Position numbers and translations under genes: made by a program. The notes beneath the pieces are model-generated. The model saw only the letters and a list, made by a program, of their open reading frames with translations. It was not told the origin of the DNA and searched no databases. From an uncultured Spirochaeta sp. (lineage in GTDB: Bacteria; Spirochaetota; Spirochaetia; DSM-27196; Alkalispirochaetaceae): a stretch of DNA of 58,761 nucleotides. Where the stretch lies: the NCBI GenBank assembly GCA_913030605.1, contig CAJWEZ010000024.1, positions 1-58,761 on the forward strand, read 5' to 3'. Below are positions 16,723 through 25,073 of this stretch, piece after piece (within the stretch, counting starts at the first letter, position 1; the number at the start of each line of letters is the position of its first letter).

Positions 16723-17376
16723 CTACACCAGCGGGACGAACTGAAACGCGCCGTGCCGCGTTTGAACGAGACCGTCCGGCCCACGGACCACCCGCGTCAT
16801 GGCGGCGTAGGAACCGACATCCACGGGGATCACAAGCCGGCCTCCCGGCGCAAGCTGGTCGGTGAGCTGCGGCGGAATTGACTCCGTCTGAGCGCTCACA
16901 ATGATCGCGTCGTACGGGGCGTGCTGGCGGCACCCCTCCCGACCGTCGCCGCACATCAGGCGAACACGGTCCAGTCCCAGCTCACGAAGACGCCCCCGCG
17001 TCTGCTCGCACAGGATCTCGTTCCGCTCCACCCCGGTCACCAGCTTGGGATCTCCGACGATGTAGGAAAGCAGTGCCAGGACGTAGCCGGAGCCGGCGCC
17101 CACTTCGAGAACACGGTCCGATGCCGCCACCGCCGCCAGCTGCAGCATGAACCCCACGGTGTACGGCTGACTGATCGTCTGCCCTTCGCCGATGTCCAGG
17201 GGACGGTTTTCCCACGCGACCTCGGAGAGGTCCGGTGACACAAATGCGTCGCGCGGAACGTAGCGGATCGCGTCGAGGATCACGCCGCGCGGAATGCCCT
17301 GCTGGTGGAGCCGCTCGATCAGCCGCGCCGGCGCCGTGTGAAGCCTCTGTCGGTCCTGCATCCTCTCCGAGTGCAT
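16723..17376 (-). CDS. pcm: protein-L-isoaspartate O-methyltransferase
   Basis: A 217-residue SAM-dependent enzyme that methylates isoaspartyl residues in aged proteins so they can be repaired. Family signatures are present: PRDAFV near residue 40, the GEGQTISQPY motif, the SAM motif LEVGAGSGYVLALLS, and the LAPGGRLVIPV segment. I use the ATG at 17376, which starts four bases after the permease stop; an upstream ATG at 17421 would overlap that gene by 41 bases. It is the last gene of the osmolyte transporter run and may be co-transcribed with it, which would link protein repair to salt or osmotic stress. Confidence 0.9.
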   Translation of the reverse strand: MHSERMQDRQRLHTAPARLIERLHQQGIPRGVILDAIRYVPRDAFVSPDLSEVAWENRPLDIGEGQTISQPYTVGFMLQLAAVAASDRVLEVGAGSGYVLALLSYIVGDPKLVTGVERNEILCEQTRGRLRELGLDRVRLMCGDGREGCRQHAPYDAIIVSAQTESIPPQLTDQLAPGGRLVIPVDVGSYAAMTRVVRGPDGLVQTRHGAFQFVPLV

Positions 17377-17380
17377 TGTC

Positions 17381-18247
17381 TCAGCCGGCCTCTCGTGATT
17401 CCTGGTACGCATTTCGCGCAAACGAGTGCGTGATCCGATCGATGATGATCGCCAGAAACACGATACTCACACCGGCTTCAAACCCCTTGCCGATTTCCAC
17501 GCGATTGATCGCCAGGAGGACTTCCATGCCCAGACCGCGGTTTCCGATCATCGAGCCGATTACCACCATCGCAAGCGCCATCATCGTCGTCTGATTGATC
17601 CCGACCATGATCGACGGGCGGGCGAGCGGCAACTGCACGTCGAAGAGTATCTCGCGGCCACTCGATCCGAACGCCTTTGCGGCCTCCACCACATCGGGAG
17701 CCACTTCCCGGATTCCAACGTTCGTCAGACGGATCACCGGCGGAATCGCGTAGATGATCGTTGCGAACGTCGCCGGTACCCGACCGAGGCCGAAGAGCAT
17801 GAGCGCCGGGATCAAATACACGAACGTCGGCATCGTCTGCATCGCGTCGAGGATCGGTTTCAGAATCGCCTCGGTACGGTCGCTGCGCGCCATCACGATC
17901 CCGATCGGAATCCCCACGAGAATCGAGACGAACACCGAAACGATCACGACGGACAGTGTGTTCATCGCCAGCTGCCAGTAGCCGAACGCGCCCACCATGA
18001 ACAGCATGAGCATCATCACGACGCTCGCCCGCACACTGTTCAGCGCCCGCCACGCGGCGAATCCAACGAGAGGAATCACCACGAACCACGGAATGAACAC
18101 GAGCACCGCCTCCACTGCGAGAAGGATCTGAAGCCCCACCGCACCGATGAAGTCGAACAGCCATGAGAGGTTCTGGAGCACCCAGGCCATGGCGGCGTCG
18201 ACCCAGTCGCCGACGGGAATTCGTATCGCTTCAGGAAACGGAAACAT
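17381..18247 (-). CDS. proW: glycine betaine/proline-type ABC transporter permease
   Basis: A 288-residue membrane protein with six or seven hydrophobic helices. The binding-protein-dependent permease motif is visible near residues 185-215 (EAAKAFGSSGREILFDVQLP), which contacts the ATPase. It also has the ALAMVVIGSMIGNRGLG segment typical of ProW/OpuAB. Its start overlaps the ATPase gene by 17 bases, which implies translational coupling. With the ATPase and binding protein it forms a complete importer for compatible solutes such as glycine betaine or proline betaine. Confidence 0.9.
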   Translation of the reverse strand: MFPFPEAIRIPVGDWVDAAMAWVLQNLSWLFDFIGAVGLQILLAVEAVLVFIPWFVVIPLVGFAAWRALNSVRASVVMMLMLFMVGAFGYWQLAMNTLSVVIVSVFVSILVGIPIGIVMARSDRTEAILKPILDAMQTMPTFVYLIPALMLFGLGRVPATFATIIYAIPPVIRLTNVGIREVAPDVVEAAKAFGSSGREILFDVQLPLARPSIMVGINQTTMMALAMVVIGSMIGNRGLGMEVLLAINRVEIGKGFEAGVSIVFLAIIIDRITHSFARNAYQESREAG

Positions 18248-19457
18248 GCTTATCCTCCTGTTCCGTGGACGACGTTGTACTCAGGCTGTCGAAGATCGCG
18301 CGGTACCGAACTACGCCGGTGAGTCGACCACGCCCGTCGATGACCGGGATCGGATAGCGTGACTCGGCGGCGATCGGAAACAGATCCTCGAGGAAGTCGT
18401 CCGGGGAGCAGGTACCGATCTGTTTGCGGGCCAGCGCCCGCAGATCGTCCACCGACAGTGGCTTTTCGCGGTCGATATCGTCGATGCTCACCACACCGAG
18501 GTACTCGTGGCGCTTGTTGACCATGAACGCCCACTCCCGGCGGGCATCCGCGAGAATGCGGCGAGCCGTTCGTGGGCCCTCCCACGCGTACAGGAGAACC
18601 TCCGGGTCCTCCGCAATGTGCTCCGCCGTGAGGACCTTGGCCGGTGACGCGTCCTGTACAAACTCCTGTACGTAGCTGTCGGCGGGGGCGGTCACCACCT
18701 CCTCCGGCGTCCCGATCTGGATGATCTCCCCGTTGCGCATGATTGCAATGCGGTCGCCCAGCTTGAGCGCCTCGTGCAGATCGTGGGTCACGAAGATGAT
18801 CGTCTTGTGCAGTGTGTCCTGAAGATCCACCAGTTCGTCCTGCATCTGCCGGCGGATCAACGGATCCAGTCCGCTGAACGGCTCATCCATGAGCAGGAGA
18901 TCCGGTTCCGTCGCCAGGGCCCGTGCCAGCCCCACGCGCTGCTGCATACCACCGGAGAGGCTGTGGGGGTAGTAGTCCTCCCACCCGGCCAGCCCCACCG
19001 TTTCCAGCGCTTCCAGCGCCTTTTCCCGGCGTTCGGCCTCCGGCACGCCGCCGGTCTTGAGCCCGTAGGCTGCGTTGTCCAGCACCGTGTAGTGCGGAAA
19101 CAGGCCGTAGTGCTGGAACACCATGCTCACCCGGTGGCGCCGGTAGTCCTGCAGCTGCTCCCGATCCATGGCGGTCACATCGGCGCCGTCTACGGAGATG
19201 GTTCCCGCGGACGGCTCGATGAGTCTCAGGAACGTCCGGATCAGCGTCGACTTCCCGCTGCCGGACAGCCCCATCAGCACAAACAGTTCGCCCTTCCGCA
19301 CCGAGAAGGAGATGTCCCGCATCGCGAGGACCGCTCCCGTCTTCTCCAGAATCTCATCCTTGCTGGACTCGCGGTGCTCGGCGGCAAGGATCCGCTTCGG
19401 ATCCTTGCCGAACACTTTCCATACGTGTTCTACGCGTACAAATGCGTCGTCATCCAC
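18231..19457 (-). CDS. proV: glycine betaine/proline ABC transporter ATP-binding protein with CBS domains
   Basis: A 408-residue ATPase. Walker A is GLSGSGKST at 63-71, the ABC signature is LSGGMQQRV, and Walker B is LLLMDEPFSGLDP. The C-terminal 130 residues contain a tandem CBS pair (KRHEYLGVVSIDDI and ESRYPIPVIDGRGRLTGVV), as in ProV/OpuA, where the CBS module senses ionic strength. The long N-terminal part before Walker A with FGKDPKRI is also typical of ProV. It lies 14 bases after the binding-protein gene. Confidence 0.93.
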   Translation of the reverse strand: MDDDAFVRVEHVWKVFGKDPKRILAAEHRESSKDEILEKTGAVLAMRDISFSVRKGELFVLMGLSGSGKSTLIRTFLRLIEPSAGTISVDGADVTAMDREQLQDYRRHRVSMVFQHYGLFPHYTVLDNAAYGLKTGGVPEAERREKALEALETVGLAGWEDYYPHSLSGGMQQRVGLARALATEPDLLLMDEPFSGLDPLIRRQMQDELVDLQDTLHKTIIFVTHDLHEALKLGDRIAIMRNGEIIQIGTPEEVVTAPADSYVQEFVQDASPAKVLTAEHIAEDPEVLLYAWEGPRTARRILADARREWAFMVNKRHEYLGVVSIDDIDREKPLSVDDLRALARKQIGTCSPDDFLEDLFPIAAESRYPIPVIDGRGRLTGVVRYRAIFDSLSTTSSTEQEDKHVSVS

Positions 19458-19471
19458 GTGAATGGCCTCCG

Positions 19472-20434
19472 TTACAGCTCCGCCAGCGCCGCGTCCACGC
19501 GCGCCGCGACATCATCGCTCACCCAGCTCGTCCAGGTGTCGTGGAACTCGTTCAGAAAATAGATCGCCGTCTCCTGGTAAGACAGGTCGCCCTCCTGGAG
19601 CGCTGCGAGCATTTGATTGTTCTGCGCCAGGCTCGTGCTGTAGTTTTCCAGGAACTCCGTGAGCTGCGGATCCTCTTCCACAACCGAGCTGTTGACCAGC
19701 ACGTCGACGGATGTGGGCGGAAACTCACTGCCTTCCAGCATGACCATGTCCAACCGACCGATAATCGCGGTGGGTTCCCAGTAGTATCCGACCCACGGCT
19801 CGCCCTGTTCGTAGGCGCTGACCATCGACGCCGCGAGGGCGGTCCCGGAACCCGGAAGAAAGTCGGTGTAGGTGTCGTACAGCCCGTTCTCCTCCATGAT
19901 TTCCTGACTCAGACCGGTCGCCGCCCACCCGGGAGGTCCAACGAGAATGCGCCCCTTGTCGGGGTTCTCAGGGTCCCGAAAGAGCTCCCAGTACTGCGGA
20001 AGGTCGGAGACGGACTGGAGTCCCGGCGCCATCGGCTCAATACCGCGTTCCGGGTCGCCCTCCACCATGTAGCGCGGGATGTACCAGCCCTGCGGCGCCG
20101 GCGGCATGTTGGGTCCCAGGTTGACGACCTGACCGGATCCGGTGACCTCGTCGTACACGTCCTGAAAGTTCTCGTGCCAGGACTCCATGTAGATGTCGAT
20201 GTCTCCGGCGGCGAGACCGTTAATCAATGGAATCGTGTCCCCCGGGACGTACTCTGCGTGGTACCCGCCGTACCCGTTTTCCAGGATGAACGCTGCAACG
20301 CGGTTGTGCACCTGGATGCTGTCGTAGTTGTTGTCCGCGAACACGATCGTTTTGGTGCCATCTTCCTGGCTGCCGGCGGCAAACGCCCCGGTTGCCAGCA
20401 ACATAAGCACAGCGATATTAAGTATTTTCTTCAT
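19472..20434 (-). CDS. proX: glycine betaine/proline ABC transporter substrate-binding protein
   Basis: A 320-residue exported protein. The signal peptide MKKILNIAVLMLLATGAFA is followed by AGSQED, a pattern common at the mature N terminus of spirochaete solute-binding proteins. The OpuAC-like fold is supported by DIDIYMESWHENF near residue 78 and by Trp-rich stretches (QGWYIPRYM, EPWVGYYWEPTA) that can form the aromatic cage for quaternary amines. It is the first gene of the proX-proV-proW run and has a GGGGGA ribosome binding site. Confidence 0.9.
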   Translation of the reverse strand: MKKILNIAVLMLLATGAFAAGSQEDGTKTIVFADNNYDSIQVHNRVAAFILENGYGGYHAEYVPGDTIPLINGLAAGDIDIYMESWHENFQDVYDEVTGSGQVVNLGPNMPPAPQGWYIPRYMVEGDPERGIEPMAPGLQSVSDLPQYWELFRDPENPDKGRILVGPPGWAATGLSQEIMEENGLYDTYTDFLPGSGTALAASMVSAYEQGEPWVGYYWEPTAIIGRLDMVMLEGSEFPPTSVDVLVNSSVVEEDPQLTEFLENYSTSLAQNNQMLAALQEGDLSYQETAIYFLNEFHDTWTSWVSDDVAARVDAALAEL

Positions 20435-20476
20435 GTTGGATCCCCCATTCCTTTGCTACGAATCTTTCGTACTCAA

Positions 20477-20505
20477 ACCTTATCAATGAAACTGCGTGGG
20501 GTCAA
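20477..20505 (-). promoter_or_regulatory. candidate promoter for the osmolyte transporter operon
   Basis: A good -35, TTGACC (20505-20500), with a poor -10, TAAGGT (20482-20477), at 17-base spacing. The rest of the 256-base gap (20435-20690) is A/T-rich for this genome on the proX side and carries the tatD promoter at its other end. Confidence 0.3.
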
Positions 20506-20654
20506 CGCACACAACTGCGTATCTTGCTCGCATTTGGGCGGATTTTGTCCGTTTTTCGCGATAAATCGTCGTTTGGTACACTAATCGTTCCCGGTTTTCC
20601 GATTCAATTTCTTTTGCGTCCGTAATCTTTCGTTTTCGATTTGTCCGGCCGCCG

Positions 20655-20683
20655 TTGAGAGACCCACCGAACTTCGGTACGAT
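20655..20683 (+). promoter_or_regulatory. promoter of tatD, implies leaderless mRNA
   Basis: TTGAGA (20655-20660), a 17-base spacer and TACGAT (20678-20683). The ATG at 20691 is eight bases after the -10 and there is no Shine-Dalgarno sequence. Confidence 0.5.
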
Positions 20684-20690
20684 TCGCGAG

Positions 20691-21509
20691 ATGGAGTATG
20701 CCCAATTTCCGCGCTGGCTCGCCGACAGCCACTTTCACAGCGTCGCCATGGCCGACCGTGGCCTCGACCCCGGCGCGATCCTCTCAGACCTCCGTGCCGG
20801 CGGCGCCGGCCCCATGCTGGACGTCGCGATCACGCCGGACGATGTGGGGAGACAGCGAGCGCTCACCGGGGCGGTGCCGGGAGTGTTCTACTCCTGCGGG
20901 CTGCACCCCGGCAGCACCGGTCGCCCGGACTGGCAGGAGGCGCTTGCGGCCGTGGAACGCGAGATCGCCGGCGGCACCTACCACGCCGTCGGCGAGACCG
21001 GTCTCGACTGGTACCGCATGTACGCCCCAAGGGAACGACAACTCCACCTGTTTCAGGCGCACCTCCAGCTGGCTGCGCGTCACCACCTGCCGGTCATCGT
21101 GCACAACAGACAGGCCGACGCAGACACACTGCAGCAGATCCGCGACGCGCACCTTCCAACACCGGGGGTCATGCACTGTTTCAGCAGCGATCCGGAATGG
21201 GTCGATCGATTCGTGGATGCGGGAATGTATATCAGCTTTGCCGGAAACCTGACGTTCAGGAACGCGGAAAATCTGCGCGAAAGCGTGGTTCGGGTCCCGG
21301 AAGACCGGCTTCTCATCGAAACTGACGCGCCGTTTCTGGCGCCCCACCCGTTCCGCGGCCGCGACAACCACCCGGCCATGGTGGCCCACACGCTGGTTCG
21401 CGCCGCCGAACTCCGGGGCGTGCCGCCGGAACACCTCGCCAAACGGACCGCCGAAAACCTCGCACGCCTGTTGTCGGTGCCGGTGTTCGGCCCGACGGCG
21501 GAGGACTAG
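20691..21509 (+). CDS. tatD: TatD-family metal-dependent hydrolase
   Basis: A 272-residue TIM-barrel hydrolase of the TatD DNase family. The metal ligands are all visible: H-x-H in DSHFHS at the start, Glu in GETGLDWYR, His in VIVHNRQAD, His in MHCFSS and Asp in ETDAPFL. Family members have 3'-5' exonuclease activity and some act in DNA repair or quality control. I prefer the ATG at 20691 to a TTG at 20655 because the TTG is the -35 element of the promoter. The 3' end overlaps the convergent histidine kinase gene by four bases. Confidence 0.9.
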   Translation: MEYAQFPRWLADSHFHSVAMADRGLDPGAILSDLRAGGAGPMLDVAITPDDVGRQRALTGAVPGVFYSCGLHPGSTGRPDWQEALAAVEREIAGGTYHAVGETGLDWYRMYAPRERQLHLFQAHLQLAARHHLPVIVHNRQADADTLQQIRDAHLPTPGVMHCFSSDPEWVDRFVDAGMYISFAGNLTFRNAENLRESVVRVPEDRLLIETDAPFLAPHPFRGRDNHPAMVAHTLVRAAELRGVPPEHLAKRTAENLARLLSVPVFGPTAED

Positions 21510-22681
21510 CCGCCCACGGTTGTCGGAAGGCGGATCGTGACCTTCGTGCCATGCCCCTCGCGGGACGCAACGAACAGCGTACCGCCGTGGGCTTCGACGA
21601 TGTTTCGCACGATCAACATGCCCAGCCCCGTCCCGCCGCGGGCGGAGCGCGAGAAAAACGGCTCGAACACCCGGCGCGCGACCTCATCGCTCATGCCCTC
21701 GCCGGTATCCTCAACCGCGAACTCGATCGTTCCTTCGGCACGGCAAACGGTCACCGTGATCTCACCACCGTCTCCGCACGCCTTGCGAGCGTTGTCCAGC
21801 AGGTTCAGGAGCGCCCGCACCATTCGCTGAAAGTCGACGACCAGGGGCTGGTCGTCCTCGATGTTCACGGTAAGCTCGATCGAGGTTCCGCGGATCTGCT
21901 CCTCCACGTAGCGCCGAACATCCGCAAGAATTCGCGACGGCGCCACAACCGACATATCCAGCCGAACCTCACCGCGGGCATAGTCCAACAGCTCGCCGGA
22001 CAGGTGCCCGAGGCGCTCTGCCTCCGTGGCGATGCGCGCCGCGTAATCACGAACTCGCTCGGGGTCCGCGGCGGCGGCAAGCAGCATCTGGGAGTAGCCC
22101 TTCAGAACCGCAACCGGGTTGCGAATGTCGTGCAGGATCATGTTGGACATCTTTCCCAGGTTTGACAGGCGCTCGTGTTCCAGAAGCTCCCGCTGGGCGT
22201 GTTCCAGACGCCGGTACGCCTGTTCCAGCTCCTGGTTCCGGTGATAGAGGTCGGCCACGAAGCTGTCGTTACTCTCGCGAACGATCGCGGAGAGCGAACG
22301 CATCACCGAGGTCGCCAGGGGTGGGTAGCGCCGTACCAGCTCGACAAAGTCGTCACGACGGAGATACAGGAGGCGGCTGTCCGCAGTAGCGACCGACGTG
22401 GCGCTGCGGGGCAACTCGTCCACGAGCGCCATCTCCCCGAAAAAGCGGCCCGTTCCGTACGTCGCCAGCAGGTTTGCGTCCGCCCCCCGGTAGTGTTTCC
22501 ACACCTCCACCTCGCCGGAGAGCACGATAAACAGACGGTCGCCCTGTTCCCCCTCACGGAAAATCACCTCTCCGCGGGCGTACGCCGCCTCGTGGCACTG
22601 GGCAGCCACGGCGTCCACCACCGCATCTTCGAGGTTGCGAAAAAAATACGCGTTCCGCAGAACGTCCTTGCCGTCGGTCAT
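21506..22681 (-). CDS. sensor histidine kinase with N-terminal cyclic-nucleotide-binding domain
   Basis: A 391-residue soluble kinase. Residues 10-130 are a CRP-type cyclic-nucleotide-binding domain with the phosphate-binding cassette FGEMALVDELPRSATSV at 81-97. A coiled coil (140-172) leads to the dimerisation domain with the phospho-acceptor His184 in MILHDIRNP. The ATPase domain has the N box LLNLLDNARKA, G1 DTGEGM and G2 GGTGLGM. No membrane segment is present, so the signal is cytoplasmic, probably cAMP or cGMP. No response regulator is adjacent. An AGGAGG ribosome binding site precedes the ATG. It lies just downstream of the flaA terminator. Confidence 0.9.
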   Translation of the reverse strand: MTDGKDVLRNAYFFRNLEDAVVDAVAAQCHEAAYARGEVIFREGEQGDRLFIVLSGEVEVWKHYRGADANLLATYGTGRFFGEMALVDELPRSATSVATADSRLLYLRRDDFVELVRRYPPLATSVMRSLSAIVRESNDSFVADLYHRNQELEQAYRRLEHAQRELLEHERLSNLGKMSNMILHDIRNPVAVLKGYSQMLLAAAADPERVRDYAARIATEAERLGHLSGELLDYARGEVRLDMSVVAPSRILADVRRYVEEQIRGTSIELTVNIEDDQPLVVDFQRMVRALLNLLDNARKACGDGGEITVTVCRAEGTIEFAVEDTGEGMSDEVARRVFEPFFSRSARGGTGLGMLIVRNIVEAHGGTLFVASREGHGTKVTIRLPTTVGG

Positions 22682-22721
22682 CGGCGCCTCCTGGTGCCGT
22701 CGAAACCACGGGTTTCATCGG

Positions 22722-22751
22722 CAAAAAAAAGAGCCTCCCGGCGGGAGGCTC
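22722..22751 (-). terminator. Rho-independent terminator of the flaA operon
   Basis: On the minus strand, GAGCCTCCCG/CGGGAGGCTC (22751-22731) is followed by eight T (22730-22723). It ends transcription 20 bases after the second flaA gene and insulates the histidine kinase gene. Confidence 0.9.
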
Positions 22752-22770
22752 CTCGTTGGTATCGTGGCGA

Positions 22771-23475
22771 TTACCAGTTGTCGACCATGTCGTCGGGATC
22801 GCGACTGACCTCGGCAAAGAGGTCGGTGGTGGCCCGCAGGTCATCGAAATAGACGTAGTACGTGCCGTACGCCTCGTCGATATTGGCATCGATCACGAAG
22901 CCCAGGATCTTCAGTCCGGTCTCGGTGTTGAAGTGGGGATTGCGCTGATCAAGCGACGGCGGAACCGCCACCGTGAGCTGTTTCCAGCCACTGAAGTTGA
23001 GCGTTCCCATCGGCAGAACGTTGACGTTGCCAAAGTAGTCTTCCACCACCACGCTGAGGCGGTGATTGAAGTTGCGTCCGACAACCCACACCGACAGCGT
23101 CTTCACGATACCGGGGACGGCCAGGGGCCGGACCGGTCGCAACGACACGGAGACGTCGCCACGGCGGTAGAAATTGACTTTCATACCGATGACGTTCTCG
23201 TCGGTGGCGTTCACCCCGGCGTTTTCCTCGCCCGGAATCGGCTGCTTGTCGGCGGGTCCGCCGGCGAGACGTCGGTGCATCACCAGACCGCGGTCAGCGG
23301 GGATGGACGACAGCCAGAACCCCGGGTCCTCGAAGCGATCGATCGAGATCTCCTGCAGGTTCTGCTGTGCGGTATCCACACCGATGTCGGCGGGATTCGG
23401 CGTTGATTCCTGGGCCAACACCCCGGCCGCCAGCACACATGTCAGTACAAGTGAGAGTAGTACGTTCCGTTTCAT
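22771..23475 (-). CDS. flaA2: flagellar filament outer-layer (sheath) protein FlaA, second copy
   Basis: A 234-residue exported protein with signal peptide ending VLAAGVLAQ. Secreted FlaA proteins form the sheath around the FlaB core of spirochaete periplasmic flagella and are exported by Sec, not the flagellar system. Family features: EISIDRFEDPGFW near the mature start, TLSVWVVGRNFNHRL, LNFSGWKQLTV and YYVYFDDLRA. It starts three bases after the first flaA stop codon and ends at a strong terminator. I use ATG at 23475, with GTG at 23478 as an alternative. It is shorter and more divergent than the first copy. Confidence 0.87.
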   Translation of the reverse strand: MKRNVLLSLVLTCVLAAGVLAQESTPNPADIGVDTAQQNLQEISIDRFEDPGFWLSSIPADRGLVMHRRLAGGPADKQPIPGEENAGVNATDENVIGMKVNFYRRGDVSVSLRPVRPLAVPGIVKTLSVWVVGRNFNHRLSVVVEDYFGNVNVLPMGTLNFSGWKQLTVAVPPSLDQRNPHFNTETGLKILGFVIDANIDEAYGTYYVYFDDLRATTDLFAEVSRDPDDMVDNW

Positions 23476-23478
23476 CAC

Positions 23479-24246
23479 TTACATTCCCCCGCCTTCTGAG
23501 CCGGACCACAGCTGTTCGACGTACTGCGGATCGCGGAGCTCTTCACCGTCGAACGGATCGCGGTACATGTCCGTCTCCACCTTGATTTCGTCGAAATACA
23601 CGAAGAACCCGTTCACCCGTTCCTGGGGCCGCGTCCACAGCACAATCTTCACCAGCTCCAGCGAGCGCAGATCGGATTCAAACTGACCGTTACGCAGCTC
23701 CGCCGTGTACCGGGACGACTGCGGAATCCACGTGGGAATCTGGATGCGCAGGTTGCGCCAGCCGCGGAAGTTGATGTCTCCGAGCTTGAGCACGTGGGTC
23801 ATACCGCGGTAGTCGCGGAGGTGGATGTCGACGTAGTAGTCGAAGTTCGACCCCCACACCCACATGTCCAGATTGTTCACCTCGCCGGGAATCGGGATTC
23901 CCCGCGGGACCGTCTCCCCGTCCTGGTTCTGCTCGACCGGGACAAACTCGACGTAGTTGTACCCCTGGCGGGTGAAGGCAGCCTGCACACCGAGGGACTG
24001 CAGCGTCCGTCCGTCCGGCTCCTGGCGGTACAACGCCTGAGGCCAGGTATTGACGTACGCCATGCGAGGATACCCGTCGGCAATGAACTTGCCGGCGTTG
24101 ACCTCCCACTGACTCTCGTCAGGATTGTCGAAGTCCTCGATAACGATAGACTGATAGTTGGTCGTTGCCTGCTGCTGTGCTGCAATAGCCATAGGTATCA
24201 GCAGCACAACGACAAGGCCAATACCGAGCAGGCGACCTATTTTCAT
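23479..24246 (-). CDS. flaA1: flagellar filament outer-layer (sheath) protein FlaA, first copy
   Basis: A 255-residue exported sheath protein. The signal peptide ends in PMAIAAQQQ. The conserved FlaA core is visible: IVIEDFDNPDESQWEV, LDMWVWGSNFDYYVDI, LGDINFRGWRNLRIQIP and GFFVYFDEIKVETD. The ATG at 24246 has AAGGAG six bases upstream; an in-frame TTG at 24252 is ignored. It is the first gene of a two-gene flaA operon driven by a perfect-consensus promoter, which suits an abundant structural protein. The two proteins share about one quarter to one third of residues in the core and so are probably distinct sheath components. Confidence 0.92.
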   Translation of the reverse strand: MKIGRLLGIGLVVVLLIPMAIAAQQQATTNYQSIVIEDFDNPDESQWEVNAGKFIADGYPRMAYVNTWPQALYRQEPDGRTLQSLGVQAAFTRQGYNYVEFVPVEQNQDGETVPRGIPIPGEVNNLDMWVWGSNFDYYVDIHLRDYRGMTHVLKLGDINFRGWRNLRIQIPTWIPQSSRYTAELRNGQFESDLRSLELVKIVLWTRPQERVNGFFVYFDEIKVETDMYRDPFDGEELRDPQYVEQLWSGSEGGGM

Positions 24247-24305
24247 GCTCAACTCCTTATCGCGTTCATCGTCGAAACTAAATGGTAGGCTGTCACTCCC
24301 CGGGC

Positions 24306-24335
24306 ATTATAGGAACCGGTATTCGCCTTTGTCAA
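24306..24335 (-). promoter_or_regulatory. perfect-consensus sigma-70 promoter of the flaA operon
   Basis: TTGACA (24335-24330), an 18-base spacer and TATAAT (24311-24306). Both hexamers are exact. The leader is about 50 bases. The -35 lies 12 bases from the end of the upstream lipoprotein gene. Confidence 0.85.
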
Positions 24336-24347
24336 ACCATCTTGCCC

Positions 24348-25073
24348 TCAATATCGGACAAGGTGTCGAGGAATATGAGGTTCCGGCGAATTTGTTGCCC
24401 CGATACCACTGAGGTCCCACACCAAAGCCCCCGCAATGTCGAACCCGAGGTCGCGCAACCGCTCCGCCGTCGCCGCGAACGGCACCACCATCACCAGACG
24501 GAATGGATCCAGCGCTCCGCCGAGTTCATCGACCAGGAGCGGACCGCCCGCGCCAACCGCCAGGACCACGACTGCGTCCGTCCCGGCACCGGCGAGCTCC
24601 GGACGGATCGCTGTTGCCCAGTCCGCGACGGTGGCATCCGCCTCCAGGAAAACGGTCAGGACGCCCGGGATATTCGCCAGCGCGTCACGCCCCCCGTCGG
24701 TGGCCGCCAGCACCACCGGCGCATCGTCGAATGCCCTCGATACATCCGCTACCAGATCTCGCGAAAGCGCCGTGTCCCACTGCAGGCGGGCACCGCCAGG
24801 GGGGCAGTCACCGCAGAACACGGTCACCGACGGCGGCTCCCCTCCCGCGGCGCCATCCGCGGGCTGCACCCGCGCCAGCGGGACCTCCGCGCGCACGTCC
24901 GACCGGAGGTCGGCAAGAAGCGGGTCAACCGCCCAGGCACCGGTGACCGACACGCGCGGGCGCTGCGCGCACGACAGTGATACGGCCGCGACCGCCAGCG
25001 ACAGCAGGACTGCCCGCACCGGCACACCCGGCGGCGTCCTCCTGCCCGAACGAACGGCGGCGCGCCTATTCAC
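24348..25073 (-). CDS. putative lipoprotein, unknown function
   Basis: A 241-residue protein with an N-terminal basic region, a hydrophobic stretch and a lipobox-like end VAAVSLSC (Cys35). The rest has an alternating alpha/beta pattern (VVLAATDGGRDAL, GVLTVFLEADATV, DAVVVLAVGAGGPLLVDELGG, GFDIAGALVWDLSG). The order is reminiscent of periplasmic-binding or BMP-like folds, but no family is recognised. It overlaps the upstream membrane protein gene by eight bases, so the pair forms an operon directly upstream of flaA. Whether it has a flagellar role is unknown. Confidence 0.65.
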   Translation of the reverse strand: MNRRAAVRSGRRTPPGVPVRAVLLSLAVAAVSLSCAQRPRVSVTGAWAVDPLLADLRSDVRAEVPLARVQPADGAAGGEPPSVTVFCGDCPPGGARLQWDTALSRDLVADVSRAFDDAPVVLAATDGGRDALANIPGVLTVFLEADATVADWATAIRPELAGAGTDAVVVLAVGAGGPLLVDELGGALDPFRLVMVVPFAATAERLRDLGFDIAGALVWDLSGIGATNSPEPHIPRHLVRY

